Part shown: piece after piece, positions 35,326 to 44,100 of the stretch
How the letters are laid out: every line of letters begins with the position of its first letter
Position numbering within the stretch: the first letter of the stretch is position 1
Source: Algibacter sp.
GTDB taxonomy: Bacteria > Bacteroidota > Bacteroidia > Flavobacteriales > Flavobacteriaceae
Assembly: GCF_029245835.1 (NCBI RefSeq)
Contig: NZ_JAQWOO010000032.1
Coordinates: 1 to 64,000, forward strand
DNA length: 64,000 bases
Reading direction: 5' to 3'
Position numbers and translations under genes: made by a program
The notes under the pieces: generated by a model
Database searches by the model: none
What the model saw: only the letters and a program-made list of their open reading frames with translations
Told to the model about the DNA's origin: nothing

Positions 35326-35745
35326 ATGCTATCTAAAAAAACAAAATACGGACTTAAGGCGTTAACTTTCATCGCAAGAAGTGAAAGTGATATGCCAGTT
35401 CAGGTTAGTCTGATTGCAAAAAGTGAACAAATTCCACCAAAATTTTTAGAAGGTATACTTTTAACCCTAAGAAAATCCGGTATTTTAGGTTCCAAAAAAG
35501 GGAAACATGGCGGCTACTATTTGCGACATAAACCTTCTGAAATAAAAATGACCGATGTGATGCGCGTTTTAGAAGGGCCAATTGCCATGGTGCCTTGTGT
35601 TAGTCTCAATTATTATGAAAAATGCGACGACTGCCCTGATGAAAACCTATGTAGTGTGCATAAACTCATGGTTCAAGTGCGTGATAATACACTTAAAGTG
35701 TTTAGAAATACGACTTTAGCTGATTTGTCTAATACTAATGTCTGA
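35326..35745 (+). CDS. Rrf2 family transcriptional regulator, CysR/IscR-like
   Basis: This 139-residue winged-helix protein of the Rrf2 family starts MLSKKTKYGLKALTFIAR and has the wing segment GSKKGKHGGYYLRHKP. Four cysteines lie in CVSLNYYEKC, CDDCPDE and NLCSVH, in the place where IscR-type members hold a 2Fe-2S cluster, so redox or cluster sensing is plausible. It is the first gene before the sulfate-reduction operon; in other bacteria Rrf2 members (CymR) control cysteine synthesis by sensing the CysE/CysK pathway. Control of the cys operon here is inferred. Confidence 0.85.
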   Translation: MLSKKTKYGLKALTFIARSESDMPVQVSLIAKSEQIPPKFLEGILLTLRKSGILGSKKGKHGGYYLRHKPSEIKMTDVMRVLEGPIAMVPCVSLNYYEKCDDCPDENLCSVHKLMVQVRDNTLKVFRNTTLADLSNTNV

Positions 35746-35843
35746 AGAATTCTCAATATTTTTCTGTATTTAACAAGATTATTCACTCTTTACTCTAAAA
35801 TTATTCCATTATTCTAAAAAGTTGTTAAATCTCTTTTTTGTCT

Positions 35844-35863
35844 TGTAAAATGTTTTACATTTG
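35844..35863 (+). promoter_or_regulatory. cys operon promoter -7 box with overlapping operator palindrome
   Basis: The perfect palindrome TGTAAAA-TG-TTTTACA (35844-35859) overlaps TACATTTG (35856-35863), an exact -7 box (TAnnTTTG). A TTG lies 15 bases upstream, slightly closer than usual. A protein bound here would block the promoter. The adjacent Rrf2 regulator is the obvious candidate. Confidence 0.6.
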
Positions 35864-35906
35864 TATTCCCTACTAAATCGATAGGGTTAATATAAAACAA
35901 TTACAA

Positions 35907-36164
35907 ATGATTGCACAAATGTTAGTAAAAAACAAAGAAAAATCGACCTATAAGGAGGACAGTACCAATGAAAAACCTTTGAGAAGTGTTGTGAAATCTC
36001 TTAGTTGGAGAACCATTGGAACTTTAGATACGATTTTGATTTCTTGGTTGATAACAGGTAAGTTAGACTTAGCATTTTCAATCGGTGGTATCGAGCTGGT
36101 TACTAAAATGGTGTTATACTTTTTCCATGAGCGTGTTTGGAATTCAATTAAGTGGGGTAAATAA
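35907..36164 (+). CDS. DUF2061 membrane protein
   Basis: This 85-residue protein contains a DUF2061 domain: LRSVVKSLSWRTIGTLDTIL, a hydrophobic segment with a central ISWLITG turn, and VTKMVLYFFHERVWNSI at the end. It is predicted to be a small inner-membrane protein with one or two helices. DUF2061 proteins are often encoded next to sulfate-assimilation genes, but their function is unknown. Here it is the first gene of the operon, directly behind the palindromic promoter and 12 bases before cysH, so it is expected to be made together with sulfate-reduction enzymes. Confidence 0.8.
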   Translation: MIAQMLVKNKEKSTYKEDSTNEKPLRSVVKSLSWRTIGTLDTILISWLITGKLDLAFSIGGIELVTKMVLYFFHERVWNSIKWGK

Positions 36165-36176
36165 ATAGCGATTAAT

Positions 36177-36797
36177 ATGTTTACAGATACTCAAATAGAA
36201 GAATTAAACAAAAGTTTTGAAAAAGCAACACCTTCTGAAATTATTCATAAGGCTTTTGAGCTTAATAAAAAAGCAGTTGTTACAACTAATTTCAGGCCTT
36301 ATGAAGCTGCTATTTTGCATGCAGTCAGTAAAATAGAATCTACGATTCCTGTGGTTTGGTGTGATACGGGTTATAATACACCTCAAACGTATAAGCATGC
36401 AGAACAAGTTATTAAAGATTTAAACTTAAATGTGTCTTTATATGTGCCAAAACAAACGTCTTCTCATAGGGATGTGGTTATGGGAATACCAAGTGTAGAT
36501 GCGCCAGAACATGGGTTGTTTACAGAGCAAGTAAAGCTTGAGCCCTTTAAAAGAGCCATGGATGAGCATAAGCCTAACGTTTGGTTTACAAACCTACGTC
36601 AAGGTCAAACTGCATTTAGAAATAGCATAGGGATTTTTAGCTTAAGTAAAGATGGCGTTTTAAAAGTGAGTCCATTTTATTATTGGTCTGATGAAAAACT
36701 AGATGCCTACCTTGGCGACAATAACTTACCAAACGAGTTTAAATATTTCGATCCAACAAAAGCATTAGAAAATAGAGAGTGTGGTTTACACGCTTAA
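36177..36797 (+). CDS. cysH: Phosphoadenosine phosphosulfate (or APS) reductase
   Basis: This 206-residue PP-loop family reductase makes sulfite from activated sulfate. It has AVVTTNFRPYEAAILHAV, VVWCDTGYNTPQTY, the C-terminal LRQGQTAFRNSIGIF and the catalytic Cys in the final RECGLHA (C202). The CC...CxxC cysteines that bind a 4Fe-4S cluster in most APS reductases are absent, which points to a PAPS-type enzyme; yet no cysC (APS kinase) occurs in this operon and cysN is not fused to one. It is therefore either PAPS-specific with cysC elsewhere or a cluster-free APS reductase. Confidence 0.85.
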   Translation: MFTDTQIEELNKSFEKATPSEIIHKAFELNKKAVVTTNFRPYEAAILHAVSKIESTIPVVWCDTGYNTPQTYKHAEQVIKDLNLNVSLYVPKQTSSHRDVVMGIPSVDAPEHGLFTEQVKLEPFKRAMDEHKPNVWFTNLRQGQTAFRNSIGIFSLSKDGVLKVSPFYYWSDEKLDAYLGDNNLPNEFKYFDPTKALENRECGLHA

Positions 36798-36858
36798 TTT
36801 AGTTTACGGTCGCAGTCACGGTAAACACTAATAAAACTAAATAGAAACAACAATATTC

Positions 36859-36910
36859 TTACTACACCCGAGTAAGAATCCCTCCCTTCTGGGGAGGTTA
36901 GGTGGGGCTT
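36859..36910 (+). repeat. R2 composite element upstream of cysD
   Basis: Hairpin A is TTCTTAC with GTAAGAA around an ACCCGA loop. Hairpin B is CTCCCTTCTGGGGAG, followed by GTTAGGTGGGGCTT, which ends four bases before the cysD ATG. Confidence 0.75.
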
Positions 36911-36913
36911 ATT

Positions 36914-37819
36914 ATGAAAAAAGACACATCAACTATCAATTCATTAGAAAACGAAGCGATATACATTATGAGAGAAGTGGCAGCGCAGTTTGAAAAGCCT
37001 GTGTTATTATTCTCAGGAGGAAAAGATTCAATTACGTTAGTAAGGCTGGCTGTTAAAGCATTTTATCCTGCAAAAGTGCCTTTTCCACTAATGCACATTG
37101 ATACTGGGCACAACTTTCCGGAAACAATTGAATTTAGAGACCGTTTGTGTAAGGAATTAGGTTTAGAATTGATTGTTAGAAATGTACAAGATTCTATTGA
37201 TGAAGGAAAAGTAAAAGAAGAATCTGGACGTTACGCAAGTAGAAATATGTTGCAAACGACGACACTTTTAGATGCGTTAGAAGAATTCAAATTTGATGCA
37301 GCTATTGGTGGAGCAAGACGTGACGAAGAAAAAGCAAGAGCAAAAGAACGTATTTTTTCAGTTCGTGATGATTTCGGACAATGGGATGAAAAAAATCAAC
37401 GCCCAGAGTTGTTTGATATGTTAAATGGAGAAATTGATCATGGTCAAAATGTTCGTGTATTCCCAATTTCAAACTGGACAGAATTAGATGTTTGGTCTTA
37501 CATAGAAAAAGAAAATATCGAAATTCCATCCATTTATTTTGCACACAAACGTAAAGTCTTTTTAAGAGATGGTATGATTTGGTCTGCTGAAGATGAAGTG
37601 GTTTATAGGGATGATAACGAAGAAGTATTAGAAAAAATGGTGCGTTTTAGAACCGTTGGCGATATGAGTTGTACTGCAGCAGTATTATCAGACGCTGTTT
37701 CAATTTCTAAAGTAGTGGAAGAAATTAGAGATTCTACAATATCAGAGCGTGGCGCACGTATTGATGATAAACGCTCTGAAGCAGCCATGGAAAAACGTAA
37801 ACAACAAGGGTATTTTTAA
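36914..37819 (+). CDS. cysD: Sulfate adenylyltransferase subunit 2
   Basis: Sulfate adenylyltransferase small subunit (301 residues) forms APS from sulfate and ATP with GTPase CysN. The PP-loop is LLFSGGKDSITLVRLAVKAF near residue 30, followed by MHIDTGHNFPETIEFRD and GGARRDEEKARAKERI. The C-terminus shows MVRFRTVGDMSCTAAV and KRKQQGYF, as in the E. coli type. The start is ATG 36914; an in-frame GTG at 36902 lies in an R2 repeat. The R2 spacer between cysD and cysN begins two bases after its stop. Confidence 0.95.
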   Translation: MKKDTSTINSLENEAIYIMREVAAQFEKPVLLFSGGKDSITLVRLAVKAFYPAKVPFPLMHIDTGHNFPETIEFRDRLCKELGLELIVRNVQDSIDEGKVKEESGRYASRNMLQTTTLLDALEEFKFDAAIGGARRDEEKARAKERIFSVRDDFGQWDEKNQRPELFDMLNGEIDHGQNVRVFPISNWTELDVWSYIEKENIEIPSIYFAHKRKVFLRDGMIWSAEDEVVYRDDNEEVLEKMVRFRTVGDMSCTAAVLSDAVSISKVVEEIRDSTISERGARIDDKRSEAAMEKRKQQGYF

Positions 37820-37820
37820 A

Positions 37821-37981
37821 AAGCCCACTAGCCCTCAGAAGGGGGAACTAGTAAGTTTGCTTATAACAAATCCTGCGAGTTTTTAAAAACCTTGTAGGTA
37901 TAAAAATTAAATTTAAAACAACAATACTTTTACTTCACCCGAGTAAGAGTTCCTCCCTCTTGGGGAGGTTAGGAGGGGCCG
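37821..37981. repeat. cysD-cysN spacer bracketed by inverted R2 repeats
   Basis: The inverted copy is at 37821-37847 (AAGCCCACTAGCCCTC...), two bases after the cysD stop. An R1 copy follows (about 37871-37900: CCTGCGAG and CTTGTAGG arms). A direct composite R2 (hairpin A, then hairpin B, then GGTTAGGAGGGGC) at about 37929-37981 ends three or four bases before the cysN ATG. AGGAGG at 37971-37976 stands eight bases from the ATG. Confidence 0.75.
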
Positions 37982-37984
37982 CTT

Positions 37985-39232
37985 ATGGAAGTATTAAAAA
38001 TAGCAACAGCAGGAAGTGTAGATGACGGAAAAAGTACGCTAATAGGACGTATTCTTTACGATACAAAATCGTTAACTACAGATAAGTTAGAAGCCATTGA
38101 AAAAACGAGTAAACAACGTGGTTATGATTACTTAGATTTTTCATTAGCTACGGATGGTTTAGTTGCCGAAAGAGAACAAGGTATTACTATTGATGTAGCA
38201 CATATTTATTTTTCAACTAAAAAGAAAAGTTACATTATTGCAGATACTCCTGGTCATGTTGAGTATACAAGAAACATGGTAACCGGAGCTTCAACATCAC
38301 AAGCATCTATCATCTTAATTGATGCTAGAAAAGGGGTGATTGAGCAAACTAATCGTCACTTCTTCATCAATAATTTATTAAGAATTAAGGATGTGGTTGT
38401 TGCCATCAATAAAATGGACTTGGTTGATTATTCTGAAGCCACTTACAATAAAATTAAAGCTGATTTTTCTGAATTGATGAGCAAAAGAGACTATCAAGAT
38501 CAAAAAATAACATTCATCCCAGTGAGTGCTTTAAAAGGTGATAATGTTGTAAACAAATCCGATAAAATGCCATGGTATAAAGGTGAAGCTTTGTTGGAGC
38601 ATTTAGAACAATTAGATAAAGCTGATATTTTTAATGTGGGAACACCACGTTTTCCTGTGCAATATGTGGTTCGTCCAAAAACTGAAGAATTTCATGATTA
38701 TAGAGGTTATGCTGGAAAAGTTTATGGAGGCGATTTAAGTGTTGGTGATGACATTATTGTATTGCCCTCAAAAACACGTTCTAAAATAAAAGATATTTAT
38801 TTCTATGATGAAACTTATGAAACAGCTTCAAGACGCTCATCTGTAACCATTACTTTAGAAAACGATATTAATGTAAGTCGTGGAGACATGATTGTAAAAG
38901 AAAACGACTTACCAACAATTGATAAGCAATTTACTGCCAACATTTGTTGGATGGATTCAGAACAATTAACTCCTGGAGGAAAGTATATTGTTCAGCATGG
39001 TGTTAATAAAGTATTGGCTAAAGTGGATCGCATCAACCACAAAATAAACCCAGATTATTCAGGTTTTGAAAAGAACGTTACGGGTTTGTCAATTAATGAT
39101 ATTGCGTCAGTAAGTTTCAAATTAAACAAACCAATTTTTTATGATCAGTTTAAAAATCATAGAACAAACGGGTCTTTTATTTTAATCGATCCACAGTCAA
39201 ATCATACGGTTGGTGCTGGTTTTATCCAGTAA
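37985..39232 (+). CDS. cysN: Sulfate adenylyltransferase subunit 1 (GTPase)
   Basis: This 415-residue EF-Tu-like GTPase activates CysD. The G1 motif is AGSVDDGKSTLIGR (residues 9-22), G3 DTPGHVEYTRNM, and G4 NKMDLV, followed by beta-barrel domains ending SVSFKLNKPIFYD and the close QSNHTVGAGFIQ. It stops short of the CysC (APS kinase) domain found in CysNC fusions. The next gene's spacer starts at its stop codon. Confidence 0.95.
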   Translation: MEVLKIATAGSVDDGKSTLIGRILYDTKSLTTDKLEAIEKTSKQRGYDYLDFSLATDGLVAEREQGITIDVAHIYFSTKKKSYIIADTPGHVEYTRNMVTGASTSQASIILIDARKGVIEQTNRHFFINNLLRIKDVVVAINKMDLVDYSEATYNKIKADFSELMSKRDYQDQKITFIPVSALKGDNVVNKSDKMPWYKGEALLEHLEQLDKADIFNVGTPRFPVQYVVRPKTEEFHDYRGYAGKVYGGDLSVGDDIIVLPSKTRSKIKDIYFYDETYETASRRSSVTITLENDINVSRGDMIVKENDLPTIDKQFTANICWMDSEQLTPGGKYIVQHGVNKVLAKVDRINHKINPDYSGFEKNVTGLSINDIASVSFKLNKPIFYDQFKNHRTNGSFILIDPQSNHTVGAGFIQ

Positions 39233-39453
39233 AAAGCCCCTAGCTCCCGAAGGGCGAAATAGCTAGGTTTGATAAAAATAAGTTTTCTTATAAGGTTTAA
39301 AAACCAAATAAGTATTGAAAAAATAAATAAAAATAAGTTGCTTCTCATGAGTAATATTTTCTCCCTTTTTGGGAGGTTAGGAGGGGCTTTTAATAACAAT
39401 ATTCTTGCTTTACCCGAGTAAGAATTCCTCCCCTTTTGGGAGGTTAGGAGGGC
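39233..39453. repeat. cysN-SiR spacer bracketed by R2 repeats (three copies)
   Basis: An inverted copy (AAAGCCCCTAGCTCCCGAAG, 39233-39257) starts at the cysN stop codon. A direct copy without hairpin A is at about 39359-39389, and a full composite is at about 39401-39453, ending eight bases before the ATG of the sulfite reductase. AGGAGG at 39446-39451 is nine bases from the ATG. Confidence 0.75.
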
Positions 39454-39460
39454 CTTGTAT

Positions 39461-42334
39461 ATGCAAAGTTTTAGAACAGAGTTTGAAAATCCAATTGTAG
39501 AAAAGGATATTATAGAATTAGCCAATAAAATTGAGCTTTTTCATAACGGTAAAATAGACGAAGAAAAATTTAGAAGTCTGCGTTTAGCACGTGGAGTTTA
39601 CGGTCAGCGTCAAGAAGGCGTTCAAATGATTCGTATTAAACTGCCTTACGGAAAAGTAAAAAGTAATCAATTACACAGAATTTCTGATGTTTCAGATGAA
39701 TATTCAAGAGGAAGATTACATATTACAACTCGTCAAGATATTCAAATTCACTATGTGGATTTGAATAGAACTCCAGAATTGTGGGCAGAATTAGAAAAAG
39801 ATGATGTTACGCTTAGAGAAGCTTGTGGTAACACCGTAAGAAACGTAACAGCAAGTGAGACTGCGGGTATCGATATTGATGAACCATTTGATGTGTCTCC
39901 TTATGCAGATGCGTTATATAAATTTTTCTTAAGAAACCCTATTTGTCAAGAAATGGGACGTAAGTTCAAGGTTTCTTTTTCATCATCTGATGAAGATACA
40001 GGATTGTCATACATGCACGATTTAGGATTTATAGCTAAGATTAAAAATGGAGAACGTGGTTTTAAAGTGATGATTGGTGGAGGATTAGGTTCTCAGCCTC
40101 GTATTGCAGATGTGTTATACGATTTCTTGCCTACGGATAAAATTATTCCAGTGATGGAAGGGGCTTTAAGAATTTTTGACCGTCATGGTGAACGTAAAAG
40201 TCGTGCTAAAGCGCGAATGAAATTCTTAATAAAAGATATAGGGCTAGATGCTTTTAAAGCTTTGGTTGAAGCAGAACAAAATGCGATTGAATTCAAATCA
40301 GTTGCCATTGATGTAGATGCTTATGAAGCTTCAGTGCCAGTTACTGTTACTGAAATTCCTGAAGTAAGTATTAAAGACCAACAAGCATTTGAAACTTGGA
40401 AGTCAACAAACTTAATGCCTCAAAAACAGGAAGGTTATGTGGCTATAGGTATTAAAGTACTGCTCGGAGATTTTTATACAGACAAAGCTAGGTTGTTAGC
40501 AGATTTAGTTGAAAACTATGCGGCTGGCGAGATTCGTTTATCACTTCGTCAAAATATAGTAATTCCTTTTGTGAAAAGAGAATTAATTCCGTTTTTCTAC
40601 ACAGAATTAGAGAAACTTGGTTTTGTTGAAGCAGGGTATAATAAAGCCATTGATATTACAGCTTGTCCCGGAACAGATACATGTAACCTTGGTATTGCAA
40701 GTAGTACAGGGATTTCTGTGGAATTGGAACGTATGCTTAAAGAGGAATATCCACAGTATTTGAAGAACGAAGATTTAGTGATTAAAATTAGTGGATGTAT
40801 GAATGCTTGTGGACAACATAATATGGCAAATATTGGTTTCCAGGGGATGACGGTAAGAACGCCAGATAAATTAGTTGCTCCAGCATTACAAGTATTGTTG
40901 GGAGGTGGTAATTTAGGAGACGGAAATGCAGCATTTGCAGATAAAGTAGTAAAAGTACCAAGTAAAAGAGGACCAGAAGCTTTAAGACTTATTCTGAATG
41001 ATTTTGAGGCTAATGCTAACGGAAAACCATTTGTTGAATATTACAAAGAAAAAGGTGAAAAGTATTTTTACGATTTCTTAAGTGATTTACAAGATGTTAC
41101 TAATTTAACTCAAGAAGATTTTATTGATTGGGGTGAAGAAGAGAAATATGTTAAAGAGATTGGGATTGGTGAATGTGCTGGTGTCGTTATCGATTTAATT
41201 GCTACTTTATTTTTAGAAAGCGAAGAGAAAATTGGAAATGCAAAAGAATCTTTTGATAATAAAGTGTATTCAAGTGCTATTTATCATGCTTATAGTTCTT
41301 TAGTTAATTCTGCGAAGGCGTTATTATTAGCTGAAAATAAGAAAACAAATACGCATGCCGGAATTATAAGTCAATTTGATGAGTTGTTTATTGAAAGCGG
41401 AAGTATAGATTTAGGTGCTTCTTTTTCCGAATTGATATATCAAATTAATAAATTTGCACCAACTAAAGATTTTGCTACAAAGTATATTGAGAATGCAAAT
41501 CAGTTTTTAGAAAAAGTAAGAGCTTACAGAGAAACTCAAACTAAACTAGAAAAAAAGCTGTTTAATAAAATAATGAGTATTAACAATCCAAAATTAACTG
41601 TTGTAGGTGCTGGACCTGGCGATGAAGATTTAATTACGCTTAAAGCAATTAAGGCGATTGAATCTGCAAACGTTATTTTATATGATGCGCTTATTAACGA
41701 ATCGTTACTTAAATATGCTTCAGAAGACACCGAGCTTATTTTTGTAGGGAAACGTAGAGGGTGTTATGCTTTTCAGCAGGAGCAAATTAATGAGCTAATT
41801 GTTACTAAAGCCAAAGCGAAAGGTCATGTAGTAAGATTGAAAGGTGGCGACCCATTTATTTTTGGTCGTGGTGCAGAGGAGATTGATTATGCAAGAGAAT
41901 TTGGTATAGAAACCTATGTAGTTCCTGGTATTTCATCGGCATTAGCGGTTCCGGCTTATCAAGGCATTCCGTTAACAAAACGAGGGGCTTCAGAAAGTTT
42001 TTGGGTAGTTACTGCAACTACAAAAGACCATGCTTTATCAAGTGATGTGGAGTTAGCAGCAAAATCAACTGCAACTATCGTTATTTTAATGGGTATGCAT
42101 AAGTTGAGTGAAATAGTTAAAGTGTTTTATGCTGAAAATAAAAGAAATACGCCTGTAGCTATTATTCAAAATGGAACCCGAGATAATGAAAATGTAGGTG
42201 TTGGAACGATACGTAACATTCAACAGGTTGTGAAAGAAAAGCAACTTGCAGCTCCAGCCATTATAGTGATTGGAGATGTTGTGAAAGAAAGAGCAACATT
42301 AGATTCGATATCAAAAGAAGTGGTTGAACAATAA
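39461..42334 (+). CDS. Fusion: sulfite reductase - HEPN domain - uroporphyrinogen-III C-methyltransferase
   Basis: This is one continuous 957-residue frame. Residues 1 to about 560 are a siroheme/4Fe-4S nitrite/sulfite reductase: two ferredoxin-like halves (GRLHITTRQDIQIHYV; IRLSLRQNIVIPF) and cluster cysteines C402/C408 (TACPGTDTCN) and C446/C450 (SGCMNACGQ). About 570-700 is a HEPN-type helical domain (SSAIYHAYSSLVNSAKALLL). From Met705 a complete SUMT/CobA follows (LTVVGAGPGDEDLITLKAI, VVRLKGGDPFIFGRGAEEI, VVPGISSALAVPAY). CobA makes precorrin-2 for siroheme, the cofactor of the first domain, so enzyme and cofactor supply are joined. The start is ATG 39461 after an R2 repeat. The sulfate context makes sulfite, not nitrite, the substrate. 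Confidence 0.9.
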   Translation: MQSFRTEFENPIVEKDIIELANKIELFHNGKIDEEKFRSLRLARGVYGQRQEGVQMIRIKLPYGKVKSNQLHRISDVSDEYSRGRLHITTRQDIQIHYVDLNRTPELWAELEKDDVTLREACGNTVRNVTASETAGIDIDEPFDVSPYADALYKFFLRNPICQEMGRKFKVSFSSSDEDTGLSYMHDLGFIAKIKNGERGFKVMIGGGLGSQPRIADVLYDFLPTDKIIPVMEGALRIFDRHGERKSRAKARMKFLIKDIGLDAFKALVEAEQNAIEFKSVAIDVDAYEASVPVTVTEIPEVSIKDQQAFETWKSTNLMPQKQEGYVAIGIKVLLGDFYTDKARLLADLVENYAAGEIRLSLRQNIVIPFVKRELIPFFYTELEKLGFVEAGYNKAIDITACPGTDTCNLGIASSTGISVELERMLKEEYPQYLKNEDLVIKISGCMNACGQHNMANIGFQGMTVRTPDKLVAPALQVLLGGGNLGDGNAAFADKVVKVPSKRGPEALRLILNDFEANANGKPFVEYYKEKGEKYFYDFLSDLQDVTNLTQEDFIDWGEEEKYVKEIGIGECAGVVIDLIATLFLESEEKIGNAKESFDNKVYSSAIYHAYSSLVNSAKALLLAENKKTNTHAGIISQFDELFIESGSIDLGASFSELIYQINKFAPTKDFATKYIENANQFLEKVRAYRETQTKLEKKLFNKIMSINNPKLTVVGAGPGDEDLITLKAIKAIESANVILYDALINESLLKYASEDTELIFVGKRRGCYAFQQEQINELIVTKAKAKGHVVRLKGGDPFIFGRGAEEIDYAREFGIETYVVPGISSALAVPAYQGIPLTKRGASESFWVVTATTKDHALSSDVELAAKSTATIVILMGMHKLSEIVKVFYAENKRNTPVAIIQNGTRDNENVGVGTIRNIQQVVKEKQLAAPAIIVIGDVVKERATLDSISKEVVEQ

Positions 42335-42337
42335 ATT

Positions 42338-42943
42338 ATGGAAAGAAATAATTTATATCCTATTTTTTTGAAAGCTAAAAGCTTAAATGTGCTTATTGTT
42401 GGAGGTGGGAATGTCGCTGAAGAAAAATTAACGTTCTTATTAAAATCGAGTCCTGATGCACATGTAACTATGGTGTCGCCGATGTTTCTGGAGGGCACTA
42501 TAGCCCTTGCAAAAAAAGGATGTGTTACATTGGTTGAAGATGTTTATAAAAAAAAGTATATAATTGGCAAGCATATGGTTGTTGCAACGACAGATATACC
42601 TGATGTTAATGTTCAGGTTTGGAAAGATTGCAGAGCAGAATCCAAATTAGTAAATGTTGCCGATAATCCACCATATTGCGATTTTTATATGGGAGGTATT
42701 GTAACAAAAGGCAATGTAAAAGTGGCTATTAGTACTAATGGAAAGTCGCCAACCACCGCAAAACGTTTGCGTCAGTTTTTTGAGGATGTGATCCCTGAAA
42801 ATGTAGACGATTTGGTAAAGAATTTAAACGAGTATAGAAAAACAATAAAAGGGGATTTCGAAGAAAAAGTGGAAACTTTAAACGAATTCACAAAAGGATT
42901 AATTGAAACATCAGATAGAAAGATTAATCAAAAAGAAAAATAA
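42338..42943 (+). CDS. Precorrin-2 dehydrogenase/sirohydrochlorin ferrochelatase (CysG N-terminal, Met8-like)
   Basis: This 201-residue protein is the Met8/CysG-A module, which oxidises precorrin-2 and inserts iron. It has the NAD fold MVLIVGGGNVAEEK-like LNVLIVGGGNVAEEKLTFLL, DNPPYCDFYMGGIV and AISTNGKSPTTAKRLR. It follows the SiR-HEPN-CobA fusion by three bases, so all siroheme-forming steps are encoded together: CobA in the fusion, this enzyme beside it. Compared with enterobacterial CysG the two halves are separated, and the methyltransferase half has moved onto the sulfite reductase. Confidence 0.9.
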   Translation: MERNNLYPIFLKAKSLNVLIVGGGNVAEEKLTFLLKSSPDAHVTMVSPMFLEGTIALAKKGCVTLVEDVYKKKYIIGKHMVVATTDIPDVNVQVWKDCRAESKLVNVADNPPYCDFYMGGIVTKGNVKVAISTNGKSPTTAKRLRQFFEDVIPENVDDLVKNLNEYRKTIKGDFEEKVETLNEFTKGLIETSDRKINQKEK

Positions 42944-43012
42944 TTACAATAATGTTACATGTGACCATTTAAAAGCAATAAGAATGAGCACATTAAAAAA
43001 AAGAATCATAGA

Positions 43013-44065
43013 ATGATTAAGACTGATATACTTATCATAGGTGCAGGACCAACAGGTTTATTTACTGTATTTGAAGCAGGATTATTAAAATTGAAATGTC
43101 ATTTAATTGACGCATTGCCGCAACCAGGAGGACAATGTTCTGAGATTTATCCTAAGAAGCCTATATATGATATTCCTGGATTTCCAGAAATTTTAGCTGG
43201 AGATTTAACTAGAAATTTATTGGAACAAGGCAAACAATTCGAGCCTGGATTTACGTTAGGTGAGCGTGCTGAAACTATCGAAAAACAAGACGATGGCTCT
43301 TTTATTGTTACTACAAATAAAGGGACACAACATCATGCGCCTATAGTTGCTATTGCAGGTGGTTTAGGGTCTTTTGAACCTAGAAAACCAGCTATTGAAG
43401 GTATTGCAGACTATGAAGATAAAGGTGTGGAATATATTATTAAAGACCCTGAGTTTTACAGAGATAAACGTGTTGTGATTTCTGGTGGTGGAGATTCTGC
43501 ATTGGATTGGAGTATTTTCTTGACAGATGTGGCTTCAGAAGTAACCTTAATTCATAGAAGAAACGAATTTAGAGGCGCTTTAGATTCTGTTGAAAAAGTA
43601 GGTGAGTTAACTAAAGCTGGTAAAATTAATTTAGTAACACCTGCCGAGGTAAAAGAATTACATGGTGATGGGAAAATTGAAGCGGTTAGTTATGTTAGAG
43701 ATGGCGAAACTATTAAAAAAGAAACAGACCATTTTATTCCATTATTCGGGTTGTCTCCAAAATTAGGACCCATAGGGAATTGGGGATTAGATATTGAAAA
43801 GAATGCGATTAAAGTTGATAATTCCCTAAATTACCAAACAAATATTCCTGGTATATTTGCTATTGGTGATGTAAACACTTATCCTGAGAAATTGAAATTG
43901 ATTTTATGTGGTTTCCATGAGGCTACTTTAATGTGCCAAGCGGCTTACAGAATTATTAATCCAGGAAAAAGATTAGTATTAAAATATACAACAGTTAGTG
44001 GTATTGATGGTTTTGATGGATCTCGTAAAGAAGCTCCAAAAGCAGTTGTTCAAGCCATTAATTAA
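43013..44065 (+). CDS. Ferredoxin/flavodoxin-NADP reductase type flavoprotein
   Basis: This 350-residue flavoprotein of the thioredoxin-reductase-like FNR type has an FAD motif LIIGAGPTGLFTVFEAG, PQPGGQCSEIYPKK, the NADPH motif VVISGGGDSALDWSIFL and the closing IPGIFAIGDVNTYPEK. The redox-active CxxC of thioredoxin reductase is missing, which is typical of this FNR class. It probably hands electrons from NADPH to a ferredoxin and on to the sulfite reductase of this operon. No ferredoxin gene is adjacent. About 280 bases of repeat DNA separate it from cysE. Confidence 0.85.
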   Translation: MIKTDILIIGAGPTGLFTVFEAGLLKLKCHLIDALPQPGGQCSEIYPKKPIYDIPGFPEILAGDLTRNLLEQGKQFEPGFTLGERAETIEKQDDGSFIVTTNKGTQHHAPIVAIAGGLGSFEPRKPAIEGIADYEDKGVEYIIKDPEFYRDKRVVISGGGDSALDWSIFLTDVASEVTLIHRRNEFRGALDSVEKVGELTKAGKINLVTPAEVKELHGDGKIEAVSYVRDGETIKKETDHFIPLFGLSPKLGPIGNWGLDIEKNAIKVDNSLNYQTNIPGIFAIGDVNTYPEKLKLILCGFHEATLMCQAAYRIINPGKRLVLKYTTVSGIDGFDGSRKEAPKAVVQAIN

Positions 44066-44100
44066 TGCAAATTATATAAAATTTAGTTTTGAAAATGACC

